This document shows, in pieces, positions 42,019 to 53,083 of a stretch of DNA of 64,000 nt; positions within the stretch are counted from its first letter, which is position 1, and each line of letters begins with the position of its first letter. The notes beneath the pieces are model-generated. The model was not told the DNA's origin. It was given only the letters and a program-made list of their open reading frames with translations, and ran no database searches. The stretch comes from Linanthus parryae (lineage: Eukaryota; Streptophyta; Magnoliopsida; Ericales; Polemoniaceae). Position numbers and translations under genes: made by a program. The DNA lies in contig JALGPY010000004.1 in assembly GCA_023055425.1 (NCBI GenBank), positions 21,103,718 to 21,167,717 of the forward strand, written 5' to 3'.

Positions 42019-42890
42019 TTGAGAAGATTATTGGAGAAGTTTAAATATATGTCAGCTCATCCAGGAGGCAACATCATTTCAAATCCAACCACTGGTACAC
42101 AGACCAGAGGACAGTTGAAGAACTTCTGTGCCTTTAATGCCTTTGTATCACTTGTTGAACCTAAGAATGCAAAGGAGGCATTACAAGAAGCATATTGGAA
42201 CATTGCAATGCAGAGTGAGTTGAATGAATTTGAGAGGAGTAAATTGGTTTCTAGGTCAAAGACTCAGTCAGTAATTGGAACCAGGTATGTTTTCAGAAAC
42301 AAGCTTGATGAGAATGGTATGATTTTCAGGAACAAAGTCGGACTTGTGGCACAGGGGTATAATTAAGAAGAATGTATTTATTATGAGGAGACATTTTCCC
42401 CTGTTTCCAGGTTAGAAGCTATCAGAATACTTCTTGAATTTGCATCTCAAAAACACATAAGGCTTTATACAATTGATGTCAAATGTGCTTTCTTAAATGG
42501 CTATTTACAAGAATAAGTATATGTAGCTCAACCTCCTGGTTTTGAATATGACAATGTCTCTGATCATATTTACAAACTAGACAAAACTCTCTATGGCCTC
42601 AAACAAGCTCCAAGGGCTTGGTATGACAAACTTTCTAAAAATTTGCTTGAAAATAATTTTAAGAGAGGACCAGTAGACAAAACTCTTTTCATTAAGACTC
42701 ATGAAAATAAATCCTAGTAGTACAGATTTATTTTGATGATATATTGTTTGGTGTTACAAATGATGCTCTGTCAAAAGAGTTTTCTAGTCTAATGTGCAGG
42801 GAATTTGAGATGAGCTTGATGGGAGAGTTAAATTTCTTTCTTGGAATTTATGTACATCAAATGAAAAAGGTATTTTTTGTGCATTAAAGC
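42019..42890 (+). pseudogene. S1 reverse transcriptase
   Basis: Starts with the RT lead-in FCAFNAFVSLVEPKNAKEAL and QSELNEFERSKLVSRSKTQS, then GTRYVFRNKLDENGMIFRNK, VGLVAQGYN and a stop at 42,365. It continues as YYEETFSPVSRLEAIRILLE, VKCAFLNGYLQE (stop), VYVAQPPGFEYD, KLDKTLYGLKQAPRAWYDKL and, near 42,720, QIYFDDILFGV. The catalytic box is YFDD, not the more usual YVDD. Frame is lost several times. Confidence 0.85.
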
Positions 42891-43640
42891 AAATATACCA
42901 AGGACTTTCTAAATAAGTATAACATGTCTCAGTCTAAGGTAGCCAAGACTCCCATGAGTTCTTCATTATCCTTAGAATAAGGATACGAATTTTATGAGTG
43001 TGATTCAAAATAAGTACAGAGGTATGATTGGTTCACTATTGTATTTGACTGCTACTAGAATATATATGATGTTTAGTGTCTGTATGTGTGCAAGATTTCA
43101 AGCAGATTCAATGGAATGTTACTAAGTTGCAGTCAAAAGGATTTTTAGATATTTGAACGGGACCAAAGACTTTGGGATTTGGTATCCAAAAAGGTCAAAT
43201 TTGTCGTTGACTGGATATTCAGATGCAGACTTTACATGATACAAAGTTGACAGCAAGAGCACTTCAGGGTGTTGCCAATTTATTGGCTTATCACTGATCA
43301 GCTGGCATTCAAAGAAGCAAAACTGAGTAGCCTTGTCAACTGCTGAAGCTTAATACATATCAGTTGGAGCTTGTTGCTCACAAGTGTCTTGGAATGCTCA
43401 ACAAATGAGAGACATTGGCTATGAATTCAGAGAAGTTCGTATCAAATATGACAACACATTTTCCATTCCAAAAACAAAGAATCATGTGCAGCACTCCAGG
43501 ACTAGGTACATTGACGTAAGACACCATTTCATAAGATATCATGTGAAGAGAGGTGATCGATCTTTATCTTTTATATCTAATGCTATTCATATAGCTTATA
43601 ATTTCACTAAAACATTGCAAGGTAAGAAGTTTCAGCTCTA
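42891..43640 (+). pseudogene. S1 RNase H
   Basis: Follows RT: MSQSKVAKTPMSSSLSL, YRGMIGSLLYLTATRIYMMF, VCMCARFQADSMECY, IFRYLNGTKDFGIWYP, GYSDADFT (stop) YKVDSKSTSGCCQFIGLSLI, and LSTAEA (stop) YISVGACCSQVSWNAQQMRD. The C-terminus (KTKNHVQHSRTRYIDVRHHF, VKRGDRSLSFISNAIHIAYN) is open from 43,384 to 43,638. This is the typical SIRE RNase H tail with SRTRYIDVRHHF. It is dead because of the internal stops. Confidence 0.85.
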
Positions 43641-44119
43641 GGGCTTGATCTGGGCATGCTAAAGAAGGATGCATTGGTTTAGGGGGAGTAATAGATTATA
43701 TGTGTTGTTTGTGTGTAATTCTCAAATCCTTGACAAAATACTTTCCTAGACTTCGAAGTATTCTTCAAAGCTTTGAAATTTTTGCTTGTTATGCAGTTCA
43801 CCAAAACTTTGGACCTCTACTTCAAATCTTTGGAGAGTAATTCTGCTAGTTTTGTTCAATAATTGGATCAAATAATATTTGGCATTGTCTTAATAGATAT
43901 TTTCAAAATATTGTGTTGTTCAAAGATTTTCATAAAAATGTCCTTAAAAATATTTTCTGGTACGATTTAGAAAAATTTCAAAAGACTTCTTTTTTAGTTT
44001 AAACTTTCTTTTCCTACCTTTATGCAAAATCTTAAGTCATTCTTTTCTATCTTCAATCTTTCTCTGTATCTCTCTCTCTCTCTCCAATCTCTTTATACAT
44101 ATTCAAACCCTAAACCCTA
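43641..44119. other. Spacer between S1 pol and envelope-like ORF
   Basis: Non-coding. It contains a purine tract (TTTAGGGGGAGTAA, 43,679-43,692) and several palindromic words (CTTCGAAG at 43,751 and TTCAAAGCTTTGAA at 43,764). A CT microsatellite at 44,067-44,085 leads to the start of the next ORF. Confidence 0.6.
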
Positions 44120-45850
44120 ATGGAGAGAAACTCACAAAGGATTCAACAGCATAGTCAAGAATCATCAATGGGGAAAAAGAGAAGGGCAAATAGAAAGACA
44201 AAGATCACAATCTCATACTCAGAATCAGAGAGAACAACGAGCATGCAAATGACTTCTCGTACAGCAAAGAAGATTCGAAAAGAGAAGGATACTCGGGAAA
44301 TTTAATATGGTTCTTGGAAGGATCAGGGAGAAAGCAAGAAGGATCAGGGAGACAGGAACAAGAAATATAGTGAGAAGAAGAAGAAGCCAGAGGAAGAAAA
44401 TAAGGCTGATTAGACACAAGTGAAGAAAACAAGAGTCAAGCACAGTGCTGTGAAGACTCATGGAAAATTTTAGGTAAGAACTTACTACCTGAATCTTGGT
44501 TTATAAATTCTAAAGTTAAGGGGATTTGGTTGGATGGTTATCCTTCAGCTAGGGTAGCATAATGCAGTATGATTTCTGGAGATTTGTTTGATAAATTGGA
44601 TATAGACTGCATTATAAAGCTTAGAAGTTCATTTATTTGGAAGATTTTAAACTATACTTATGTGGAATATCCTAGGTTAACTAGATTTTTTTATTTGAGA
44701 AAGAGGATGGTGATAGTTATGTATAAACCTCTGGGGTTAGCTGGTGTTGATATAAGACTTGATCATAGGAATTTTGCCAAAGTTTTGGGGGTTCTGAATA
44801 AGTATAAGGTAGACAAAAACCCTAATAGGAAGGAGTTTCGAGAAAACCAAAGTTGAATTCTTTTTGGAGGGTACTCCATCTAGATCAAAGCAATTAACAC
44901 ACTTTGTGTTAAATTGTGAAGCTCTCATTTTATTTTCAATCATCATGAGGTGTGTAGTCCTAAGAGAACACTATAATGAGTTGGTTACTAATAGGGTATC
45001 GATCTTTATGTATCGGATATGTCAAGACTTTAACATTGATACACCTAGTGTGGTGATGGACCACATGGTTTATTGTGGCACCAGGACAAGGAACCACTCT
45101 TTACCCTATGCAAACCTGTTACTTTTATTCTTTGAGAATTTTGAAGTATATGTGAAGGAGGAGGAAAAGATAACACCTTGTGGATTGGTTGATGAAAATT
45201 CTCTCCAAATGATTGGAGTAGTTCAAACTGAGAAGGGAAGGTGAAAGTTCTATACTGAACTATCTCCTTATGAGCTTAAAGAGAAGAATTTTATCAAACC
45301 CAAAGCTGCAACCACACCCAAAGCTTAAACCGACCTGTATTTTTCTCATATCATAGACATGATTGAAAATCTAGAAGATGTACTTGAGGAATTATGGCAA
45401 GGTCAGTTTGACTTGTGCAAGGAAGTTGGGGAGTTCAAAACTGTGATGACTTCTATGGAAGTAAAGATGAATGTGATCATTAAACGGATGAATCTAGAGA
45501 AAGTGCCATCTGCAGAGAGTGAGGTTTCTGACAGCATTGATTCTGACATGGTCATTGGAGAAGTGGCCATGAAAGGAAAGAAGAAGAAAATACTAGTAGT
45601 TGTTACCTCAAAAGAGCTGTTTGAGTAACGTGGTGAAGAAGCTACTGATAATGAAGAGGAATCAGCAAGAGAGGAACAAGTGGAAGCTTTAGATGATGTA
45701 GAAAAGCAGGGGAGGAACAGGAAGAAGCTGAAACCCACAAGGGAAAGGTAGAGCTAAAAAGCAATGCCAAAGAGGGAAAGAAGAAAGCCAAGAAGGATGC
45801 TGAAGTAGAAGACAAATTCTCAAAGCCTAGAACCCCGTCTTCTTTCTATC
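44120..45850 (+). pseudogene. S1 envelope-like ORF (plant transposon protein domain)
   Basis: Starts ATGGAGAGAAACTCACAAAG, giving a basic Ser/Lys/Arg-rich N-terminus (MGKKRRANRKTKITIS). After stops comes the domain: MISGDLFDKLDIDCIIKLRS, YPRLTRFFYLRKRMVIVMYK, DHRNFAKVLGVLNKYKV, GTPSRSKQLTHFVLNCEALI, IMRCVVLREHYNELVTNRVS, TPSVVMDHMVYCGTRTRNHS and LPYANLLLLFFENFEVYV (44,569-45,243). This is the 'putative plant transposon protein' domain found in the envelope-like ORF of SIRE-type elements. A coiled, acidic C-terminal part follows (45,359-45,750). There is no convincing signal peptide or transmembrane anchor, so 'envelope' is a historical label. Confidence 0.6.
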
Positions 45851-45962
45851 TATTTCATTCTTCTACCTCAAATCCATGGAGTTTTAAATTCTGTTTAAGG
45901 TTTTTAGGTTTTAAAACACTGTGAACAAGATCCAACATTCATCTAACTCTTTTGATGAAAAT

Positions 45963-45980
45963 TAGAAAGAGGGAGAGAAT
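45963..45980 (+). other. Polypurine tract of S1
   Basis: TAGAAAGAGGGAGAGAATAA after a TTTTGATGA word. S2 has AAAAAGGGGTAGAAA at 54,546-54,560 in the same context. Confidence 0.55.
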
Positions 45981-46004
45981 AAGTTTTACTATATAATTTT
46001 GGGA

Positions 46005-48497
46005 TGTAATATTTAGGATACTTGTAATTTTGTTTAATCTAGTTCAATTTCTTGTTTAATTATGTTCTAAGTGCTTATGGTTTAAAGTTTTTTGCATATA
46101 TATGTCTATCTGTTGGACTCTTAATACTATTGAGGTGCAGGCCAGATAAGACCGAAAGAATATTTGTTTCGTCTTTCATCAAGTGGGATATTGATAATTC
46201 AATATTTATGAATTATTTTATGTATAAAATCAGGGGGGGTTATACATTGAAGATGATTAAAGACATGATATTTTGGAAAGATATGTTCAAAGCTCCAAAA
46301 CTTTGAAGTATACAATGTTTATATACTACTCTATACTTGCTGGCAGATTTTATGTGTTGCAGGACTTTCAATGGATTGAAATCCTTTTTAAGACTTTATA
46401 TTGGTTCTTAAAAACATTCTTGAGCATATATATTGAGTTTATATTGCTAGACAAGTATGCAGATTGATATGTCAGAAGGATCATTATATGATGGCCAAAG
46501 TTTTAAAGTTGGCCAAAGTTCCAAAGCTTTGGTGGTTATTTTGGTTATTCTGGAATTCTGCATATGCTATACTCGCTAACATATCTTTGTTGCATGATGA
46601 CATATCAAGTTGTGTAATTGTGTTTTTACTTGTTCTAAGTTATATTCTCAATTTTGATTATGATTTCGACATATATTTATAATCTTTACACTCAGAACAA
46701 TAGCTATGCTTATTGGTTTAAATGATCTGGCAAACAGGTCATTATATTTGTTCTATATAATCAGGTTTTTTGTCTTAACTTGTGTTCAAGTTTTGCAGGG
46801 CTAGACTTTGATCAATTCTGGATGATCAAGTCAAAATGATCCGTTTGAATTCAGCTGTTAAAGATAGTTGTTAGGTTGTTGAGGATTTGCAGGAATCAGT
46901 TCCTAAAATCTCCCAAGTTATTGCTGACAGTTTGTTATAAATTGTGTTTGAATTTCAAGCTCATAATAGAGAGGTGATTGACAGAGAACATACAGAGGAT
47001 ATGAAACAACAACTCTTCAACCATTCAAATAGATTGAGAGCTCAACATTGAAGAAGATTCATTCATCTCAATCATTCAAGATTTTTTGAAGAACATTTCA
47101 AGCTTCAAGCTTATTCTGTTTTTTATGTTCTTCATACTTGTGCTTAATCTGTTTATTCATCAGAATTCTTAAATCTCAATAACTTAAGAAGTTGAAGATT
47201 TTCTAGTGAACAATAAGTGGTTCTTATTGTTTCATTATATTATAGTTGAAACTAGATTGGTTTTGTAAATTCAGCATGTTTGAAAGGTTTGAAACTCTAC
47301 ACTATATCAAGGCCTTGAAACAGCTTTGAAAGGCTTGAAACTATACTGCAGTATATGACATGAATTTAGGTGGAGCTTTTCCTTCTAATATGATTTCTGA
47401 TTTCTTATACTTGATTATGCCATATTTGATGATGAAAGAAAAACCTATATGCCACTTAAAACTATTGCTAATCTCTCCGTTTGACATAGTTTTTGCAGGA
47501 TTAATTACCTATATATTTTGAAAAACTATTTCCTATATATGTGTTTGCATGAAAGGAAATAAAGTTGTCAAATGGATTTTGTGCTTATGGAATCTTGCCT
47601 GGACTTTCTTCACACTCACAGATAAAAGATCAAGTCAGTATCTTTGAACTGAGAAACTAGCCATTGGGAAGAGCTGTCAGAGACTCAAGATATGTTGCCT
47701 GATTTTAGGAAAATATGTTTGAAGAAGATCCTACAAATCTGTGTTTCAAACAAGCAGCACAAGAAGAGAATAGATGAGAGAATTCGTACAGAACATTTAC
47801 AGAGACATTCAAACACTCTCAAGGATTGACAAGCAACATAGAAGAAGATTAACCTCACTAAATCCAATGATCAAAAGATCACTGCATACTCATCTGCTTC
47901 ATTATTTCTCAGTGTTCTTCTTTATGTACTTAACTCGTATATCAATTTTATAATACTTCTCTTATCTTATTATCATGAGTTGTTCAAGAGAAAAACAGAG
48001 AATTATTTTTGAATTAGTTAACTAGATCAGGTACTAGATGGGTTAGTGAGAACCAAAAGTTGTAACAGAGTAAGGGAAATCTCTGGGCTTGAGATCTAGA
48101 GCATAGCTTTTGATTAGTAAGAATTGAGTTGAAAATCGTACCGGGATTAAATCCCTGAGGTAGAGACGTAGGTCCGAGTTGACAGAACTCTATATATCTT
48201 GTGTTTCTTGGCTTCCGCATTTTAGTTTTTACACTTGCTCAATTACTACTCAAAACAGGTTTTCTGTTCAAGGACTTGAAATCCATTTCAAGGCCTTGAA
48301 AACTATCAGCAAACTTTTCTACTCTTTGTTTTGATTCCAATGAATTGAAACTAATTTCTAGGCCTTGAAATACTTTCTGCTATCTACATATTTTTTTGAA
48401 ACCACTCTTTTGGTAAAAGTTTTCATACTATATTCAACCACCCCCCCCCCCTTGAAGAGTATTGATTATTTATTACTTCCTACATTACTGTCTTTCA
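46005..48497 (+). repeat. SIRE LTR shared by S1 and S2
   Basis: The 3' border is clear: TACTGTCTTTCA followed two bases later by a PBS-like TGGTATCACATC. The 5' border is approximate. It aligns with the LTR at 54,568-55,894 in two parts, 46,005-46,200 and 47,267-48,497. The intervening 1.07 kb is missing from the other LTR. Inside, 46,960-47,170 looks like a diverged copy of 47,770-47,950, so the LTR may contain a partial duplication. A poly-C run (48,440-48,451) lies near its end. Confidence 0.6.
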
Positions 48498-48499
48498 AT

Positions 48500-48511
48500 T
48501 GGTATCACATC
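48500..48511 (+). other. Primer-binding site of S2, mutated
   Basis: TGGTATCACATC, two bases after the LTR end. The initiator tRNA-Met form is TGGTATCAGAGC, so two or three bases have changed. Confidence 0.7.
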
Positions 48512-49560
48512 TTGTATCAATGCATAGATCTAACCATCTTGTGATCATGATTACTGTAGGTCATGGTGGTTTCTCTCAGGGAAGAGCTTCTAACAGACCT
48601 CCCTTATTCTGTGGTGAAAAATTTGTGCAATGGAAAGCTTTAATGAAAATGTTCATCATTGATCAAGATATAGAGTTGTGGACTATCATGAAGAATGGTC
48701 CTCATACATTCTACACAGATAAAGATGGGATGAAAAATCCCAAACTGAGGATTCACTTTCTACTTCAGAATTAGAATAGTTTTCTAATAATTACAGAGCT
48801 ATGAATCTATTATATTGTGCTTTGAGTGCAGATGAAATAAAAATAAAAAGATCAACATATTCCATAGATAGTATGAACTATTAAAAATGAATGCAGATGA
48901 TACCATCAAAGACATGTTCAAGAAGTTTACAGATATTGTCAACAATCTGGATTTCTTAGGGAAATCATTCTCCAATGAGAAAAAAGTTAGAAAGATCTTG
49001 AGAAGTCTTCCTAAAGCCAAATGGGAACCAAAGACTACTTCCATTGAAGAATCTCAATTTCTATCATGCCTACAACTTGATGATTTGCAGGGAAAGCTTC
49101 TTGCACATGAGATCTCCATGAATGAAGTTGATGGAGAACTGTCAGAAAGTGTCAAGAACTTATCTGTCAAGGCTAAGGAGAGTTAACCATCTCAAAGCCT
49201 TGAAAAATAAGAATAGGGTGATGAAGATCCATTTTCTCTTATTTCGAAATCCTTGACCAAAATTCTCAAGATGAAAAAGCACTTTGCAAACACAGACTTC
49301 AGCAGGTATAAACACTAATCCTCCAGTAGTAGAGACTACACGGGTAAATCATATTCTCATGGTAATAAGCCTAAAGTAATAAATTGATTTGAGTGTGGTG
49401 TTGCATGACACTTGATTAGATACTGTCCACACAAGAAAATCAAACACTTTCAGAAGAAAGACCATGACCGAAGGAAGCGCCTCTCGGAGTGATTCAGACT
49501 CATTAAGTGATTCTGAATCTGACGAAGCACGAGCCAACCTATGCCTTATGGCCATGAATG
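48512..49560 (+). pseudogene. S2 gag
   Basis: 48,560-48,774 encodes GGFSQGRASNRPPLFCGEKF and VQWKALMKMFIIDQDIELWT, matching the SIRE gag start (NRPPLF.G.NY..WK..M..F). 48,887-49,186 encodes MNADDTIKDMFKKFTDIVNN, EKKVRKILRSLPKAKWEPKT, and TSIEESQFLSCLQLDDLQGK, the well-conserved RKILRSLP...AIEE block (PF14223-like). Near 49,390 a degenerate knuckle reads FECGVA-stop-HLIRYCP. Several stops separate the pieces. It would form the particle core. Confidence 0.8.
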
Positions 49561-49569
49561 ATGAAGAGT

Positions 49570-50150
49570 TCTGAAAAAGAACATTGATGTAATGGTAAAC
49601 TATTTGATTTCAAAACCAACAGATGTCCTCTCTTATTATCTTAGACAATGTTTCTAAATGATGAAGACTATCAAAATGAAATCATGAGTTTGAAAGAAAA
49701 GGGTCATAAGAAATAAAAAGAGAATTTGCATCTTGTGTGTCAAAATAAGAATCTTGAAATTTCTCGGAAAAAATATGATAGATATTTCAAAGCCTTGGAA
49801 GCCAGTCTTAAGTCCTTGAAAACTCAAGTCAAGGAAGTAGTAACTTAGAACTCTCTTTTGAGTGACAGTATTGTTGCTCTAAGACATCGGTTGGATGAAT
49901 TGGAGGAACAAAGGACTACTCTAATTGAGAAAATTCAAGACTCTAAGAATTTCATGACCAATCTTGCTGGGCCACAACACAATTTAAACATGATTCTTGG
50001 AGGAAGATTAAAGTCTGTACACAAAACTAATAGTGGCTACAATCCCAATTTTCCCAGAAAGAACAACACCGAATTTGTGAAGGCTAGTAGCAGAACTTCA
50101 CCTAAGTGCCATTAGTGAAATAATATTGGTTATGTCAATAGGACTTATCA
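49570..50150 (+). pseudogene. S2 gag C-terminal coiled-coil region
   Basis: 49,630-49,850 encodes charged, Leu-spaced sequence (for example YFKALEASLKSLKTQVKEVV). 49,858-50,115 is open and reads VALRHRLDELEEQRTTLIEK, IQDSKNFMTNLAGPQHNLNM, and NSGYNPNFPRK. A coiled coil followed by a linker before the second knuckle and protease is usual for SIRE gag. The knuckle after KCH is destroyed by a stop. Confidence 0.65.
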
Positions 50151-50336
50151 CTTAGAAGAAGAGACCCTCACATAATGAGGAACACTTTTCAAGTTCAACT
50201 CAAGGGACAAGTTAAACAGATTTGCGTTCCTAAAGGGGTTAAACGACCTATCATGGTTGACCCTAAATATGAATATAAATTCCACACTTGGTCTAACAGA
50301 TCGGTAAGGCAGTGAAAGGTGTTTCCAGGCTGACAC

Positions 50337-50923
50337 CAAGAGAAAAGAACTGAAATGGATCATGGATAGTGGTTGCTCCAGAAACATGAGTGGGAATAGT
50401 TTTTTATTTTTTGAATTAAAGGAACATGCAGGAGAAACAATCACACTTGGTGACAAAGGAAAATGCACTACCATTGGTATTGGAAAATTAGGTAACATTT
50501 CTGAAAACTCTATCTCAAATGTATATCTAGTAAATGGTCTTAAGCTTAATCTGCTTAGTGTATCACAGACATGTGACAAAGGTAATAAGGTCATCTTTCA
50601 CAAGGAGAAATGTGGTGAAAGATGAAAAATCAGGTAATTTCATTCTCACTGCTCCAAGATCAAATAAGGTTTATTTTCATAATACTAAAAAAGGTGCAGG
50701 AAAATGTCTAAAGTGCCTCAAGTACTTGAAAGATGATTCAAAGCTTTGGCACATAAAGCTTGGACACATTAGCATGTACACTTTGAACAAATTAGTTTCT
50801 ATCGACCTGGTAAGAGGTCTGCTTTCTATCAAGTTCAAGGATGAAGAGATATGCAAAGTATGTGCTCAAGTTAAACAGTCAAGAAGTTCATTCAATACAA
50901 AGAATTTTGTAATTACTACATGA
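50337..50923 (+). pseudogene. S2 protease and pre-integrase
   Basis: KWIMDSGCSRNMSG (protease DSG, intact) is followed by ETITLGDKGKCTTIGIGKLG, VYLVNGLKLNLLSVSQTCDK and FHKEKC. A one-base frame change at about 50,610 leads to KDEKSGNFILTAPRSNKVYF, KDDSKLWHIKLGHISMYTLN, and DEEICKVCAQVKQSRSSF (HHCC zinc finger with LWH, GHIS and C..C). It ends at a TGA at 50,921. Compared with S1 this copy keeps the whole zinc finger. Confidence 0.85.
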
Positions 50924-51937
50924 CCCATTGAATTACTTCATATGTATCTTTGTGGTCCTATGAAAACTCCAACTCTAAAGGGTATGAAATATATGCCAGT
51001 TATTGTAGATGTTTCTCCAGACTTACTTGGGTAATGTTTCTTAGAGATAAATCTGAAGCTCTGACTGAATTTTCAAAGATTTGTAAAGAGATTCAAACTT
51101 TGAAAAGCATGCCTATTACTTCTATCAGAAGTGATCATGGCAGAGAATTTGATCAACTTGAGTTTGATTTATTTTGTGCTAAGTATGGCATCTCTCACCA
51201 CTTTTCATCTCCAAGAACTCCTAAACATAATGGTGTTGTTGAAAGAAATAATATGACCCTTGAAGACATGTCTAGGACAATTCTTCAGGAGAATAAGTTA
51301 CCAAAATCCTTTTGGGAAGAAGTTGTAAACACTGACAATGATGTACTTAACAGGTGCCTAATTAGACCTATCTTGAAGAATACCCCTTATGATCTCTTCA
51401 AAGGAAGAAAGCTAAACATCTTATTTCAAACCATTTGGTTGCACTTTTTTTGTTCACAGCAATGGTAAGGACAAACTTGGTAAGTTGATGCTAGAAGTGA
51501 TGAAGGTATCTTTCTAGGTTATTCACTTACTAGCAAAGCATATAGAATCTATAATAAGTGAACCACGTTTTTTTAAGAAAGTATACATGTCATGTTTTAT
51601 GAAAGCTATGATAATTCTTTGAGCAAAAGTTTTGCAGACTTGAATATGAACAAGCATGAGTCAGAGGATGAAGCAGAGACATCACATGGTTCCGAGGAAA
51701 ACTTGTTGGGAAAACAGAAAGAAGTTGAAATGCCTTGAAAGTGGGTCTCAAAGCCTTGAAAAAGAACATCAAGAAAATCAAAGTGGACAAGCCACTTCCT
51801 CAAGTTGTCAAAGACCTGAAAAGCTTCCTGGAGAACCTCAACCATGAACACCAAGAAAGAGATTCAGATATATTTCATCTCATCCAGTTTACAACATCAT
51901 ATCTGATCCATCCACTGGTACACATACAAGATCTCAA
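50924..51937 (+). pseudogene. S2 integrase core and linker
   Basis: After the TGA, ELLHMYLCGPMKTPTLKGMK (first catalytic region; the Asp of H.DLCGP is Tyr here) can be read from 50,931. From 50,950, after a frame change, the open segment gives SRLTWVMFLRDKSEALTEFS, SIRSDHGREFDQLEF (second Asp), TPKHNGVVERNNMTLEDMSR (Glu) and CLIRPILKNTPYDLFKGRK, to a stop at 51,466. 51,600-51,937 is a low-complexity, Gln/Glu/Lys-rich linker (SGSQSLEKEHQENQSGQATS) with frame changes. Confidence 0.82.
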
Positions 51938-52641
51938 TTGAAGAAGTTGTGTGCTTTTGATGCTTTTGTTTCTCTTGCTGAACCTAAGAATGTGAAGGAA
52001 GCATTACAAGAAGCTGACTGGATCATTGCAATTCAAAGTGAACTCAATGAATTTGAGAGGAACAAGGTATGGAATCTGGTAACTCTTCCTCACGATCAGT
52101 CTTCAATTGGCACAAGGTGGGTATTCAGAAACATATTAGATGAGAATGACAAGGTAATCAGAAACAAAGCAAGACTGGTAGCTCAAGGCTACAACCAGGA
52201 AGACGGTATTGATTATGAGGAGACGTTTTCTCCTGTTGCAAGGCTAGAATCAAATAGAATGTTACTAGCATTTTCATCTTACAAGAATATTAAACTTTTT
52301 TCAAATGGATGCAAATGTGCCTTTCTAAATGGATATTTGCGAGAAGAAGTTTATGTTTCCCAACCTCCTGATTTTGAATATGATGAGTTTCTAGATCATG
52401 TTTATAAACTTGACAAAGCTCTTTATGGTTTAAAATAATCTCCAAGGACTTGGTGTGAAAGAATGTCAAAGTTCTACTTGAAACTGATTTCAAAAGAGGA
52501 TTAGTTGACAAACCGCTTTTCATAAAGACTCATGAGAAAGATATTCTAGTAGTTCAAGTTTATGTTGATGACATTCCTTTTGGGCCTACTAATGATTTTC
52601 TTTACAAGGATTTCTCAAGTCTCAAAGTCGGAGAATTTAAG
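51938..52641 (+). pseudogene. S2 reverse transcriptase
   Basis: Open for 166 codons: KKLCAFDAFVSLAEPKNVKE, QSELNEFERNKVWNLVTLPH, IGTRWVFRNILDENDKVIRN, KARLVAQGYNQEDGIDYEET and FLNGYLREEVYVSQPPDFEY, ending YGLK-stop at 52,438. After a frame change VQVYVDDIPFGPTNDFLY (52,553-52,605) contains the intact YVDD box. LMGELKFFLRLHVH follows. One or two small indels would account for the broken frame. Confidence 0.87.
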
Positions 52642-53083
52642 ATGAGCTTGATGGGAGAGTTGAAATTCTTTCTTCGACTTCATGTACATCTGATGAAGAA
52701 AGGATTTTTTATGCGTCAAAACAAGTACACCAAGGACTTGATAAACAAGTATAATATGTCTCAGTCCAAGGTAGCTAAAACTCCTATGAGCTCTACACTC
52801 TCCTTAGACTTGGTAAGAGTTCAAATCAGAAAGAGTATAAAGGTATGATTGGTTCATTTCTTTATCTAACTGCAAGTAGACCAGACATCATGTTTAGTGT
52901 TTGTATGTGTGCTAGATTTCAAGCTGATCCTAAAGAATCACACTTGGTTGTTGTCAAAAGAATTTTTATATATATCAATAGTACCAGAGACTTAGGGCTT
53001 TCGTATCCTAAAATTTTTAATTAATCTTTGTGTGGCTATTCAGATGCTGACTTTACAGGATACAAAGTTGACAGCAAAAGCAC
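52642..53083 (+). pseudogene. S2 RNase H, truncated
   Basis: MRQNKYTKDLINKYNMSQSK, TPMSSTLSLDL, IGSFLYLTASRPDIMFSVCM, CARFQADPKESHLVVVKRIF and GYSDADFTGYKVDSKSTS are readable across two frame changes. At KSTS (53,083) the sequence jumps to the envelope-like ORF. The second half of RNase H and the spacer (present in S1 at 43,262-44,119) are deleted. Confidence 0.82.

Larger units (their letters stand above)
39470..48497 (+). mobile_element. SIRE/Maximus-like copia element S1, 5' end missing
   Basis: Plus-strand copia element lacking its 5' LTR and most of gag. It holds zinc knuckle, protease, pre-integrase, part of integrase, RT, RNase H, an envelope-like ORF region and a 3' LTR (about 46,005-48,497). 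The internal order pol, then envelope-like ORF, then LTR is characteristic of the SIRE/Maximus lineage. The LTR is directly followed by the PBS of element S2, so it is shared between two copies. Numerous stops and frameshifts show an old copy. Confidence 0.75.

Noticed and set aside
44205..44461. Hydrophobic minus-strand frames opposite the S1 envelope-like ORF
   Set aside because: They result from the complement of Lys/Glu-rich codons (CTT/TTC runs). No independent support.
48440..48451. Poly-C runs at 48,440, 55,837 and 57,971 as sequencing artefacts
   Set aside because: Those at 48,440 and 55,837 occupy the same place near SIRE LTR ends, so they are a family feature. Exact lengths may still be unreliable.
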